NCBI GenBank assembly: GCA_023436945.1
Contig: JAEZHG010000080.1
Coordinates: 1 to 14,099 of the forward strand
Reading direction: 5' to 3'
DNA: 14,099 nucleotides
Origin: Pseudomonadota bacterium
GTDB taxonomy: Bacteria; Pseudomonadota; Alphaproteobacteria; Caulobacterales; Caulobacteraceae
Shown here: piece after piece, positions 14,044 through 14,099 of the stretch
Numbering within the stretch: the stretch's first letter is position 1
Layout of the letters: each line of letters opens with the position of its first letter
Notes under the pieces: model-generated
Seen by the model: only the letters and a program-made list of their open reading frames with translations
The model's database searches: none
Told to the model about the DNA's origin: nothing
Translations under genes and position numbers: made by a program

Positions 14044-14099
14044 TGGTGGGCGGCGAGGGATTCGAACCCCCGACCCTCTCGGTGTAAACGAGATGCTCT
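14044..14099 (-). tRNA. tRNA-Val (anticodon TAC), 3' part, cut by the window edge
   Basis: Read on the minus strand, the sequence contains an anticodon arm TCTCG-TTTACAC-CGAGA with anticodon TAC, so it would read valine GUA codons. A T arm GGGGG-TTCGAAT-CCCTC follows, then an acceptor strand GCCGCCC, discriminator A and an encoded CCA at 14044-14046. The 5' acceptor strand and most of the D arm lie beyond the window. It converges on the protease gene, ending 18 bases after that gene's stop. No sign of an integrated element is visible at this 3' end. Confidence 0.95.

Noticed and set aside
1..14099. Insertion sequences, CRISPR arrays or prophage remains
   Set aside because: No transposase or integrase coding, no terminal inverted repeats and no spaced direct repeats were recognised, despite the deletions and the tRNA at the right edge.

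Overview
The window is an alphaproteobacterial vitamin B12 (cobalamin) uptake, salvage and late-assembly locus, followed by an unrelated membrane-anchored serine protease and the 3' part of a tRNA-Val gene. The gene repertoire, the moderately high GC content, a TonB-dependent receptor with a TonB box reading DVIVTA, and a tyrosine-phosphatase-like protein of a type I associate with rhizobia and relatives all fit Alphaproteobacteria. A caulobacterial host is possible, but genus cannot be fixed from this sequence.

Layout. Positions 1-80 may carry the tail of an unrelated gene, and 81-473 hold no convincing gene but two hairpins. From 10217 down to 474 runs one tight minus-strand operon, in transcription order: btuB, a threonine-phosphate decarboxylase gene (cobD of Salmonella, cobC of Pseudomonas), btuF, a shortened btuC, btuD, cbiB, cobQ, cobT, cobS and a phosphatase-like gene. 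Most junctions are 1-4 base stop/start overlaps, so translation is probably coupled. A cobalamin riboswitch (about 10369-10550, minus strand) sits in the btuB leader, with a candidate promoter just upstream at 10560-10588. Divergent from it is cobU (10602-11123), which meets a convergent DUF1636 metal-binding gene. Divergent from that is a broken cobO (11631-12117). A gap of about 260 bases with a possible 41-codon ORF precedes the protease gene (12379-14025), and a tRNA-Val(TAC) fragment closes the window on the minus strand.

How the genes work together. BtuB and BtuF/C/D would bring corrinoids across the outer and inner membranes. CobO would adenosylate them, and CobQ would amidate the corrin ring. 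CobD supplies aminopropanol phosphate, which CbiB attaches. CobU activates cobinamide to its GDP form. CobT makes alpha-ribazole phosphate and CobS joins the halves. No early corrin-ring genes, no CobC-type phosphatase and no threonine kinase are visible here. The riboswitch should shut down the large operon when cobalamin is plentiful.

The most notable oddities are lesions inside otherwise intact pathway genes. btuC has lost about half of its protein in frame. cobO has two internal losses that put its three parts in three different frames. Either this B12 locus is decaying in this strain, or the sequence contains assembly or sequencing errors. The phosphatase-like gene coupled to cobS is a candidate for the missing alpha-ribazole-phosphate phosphatase.
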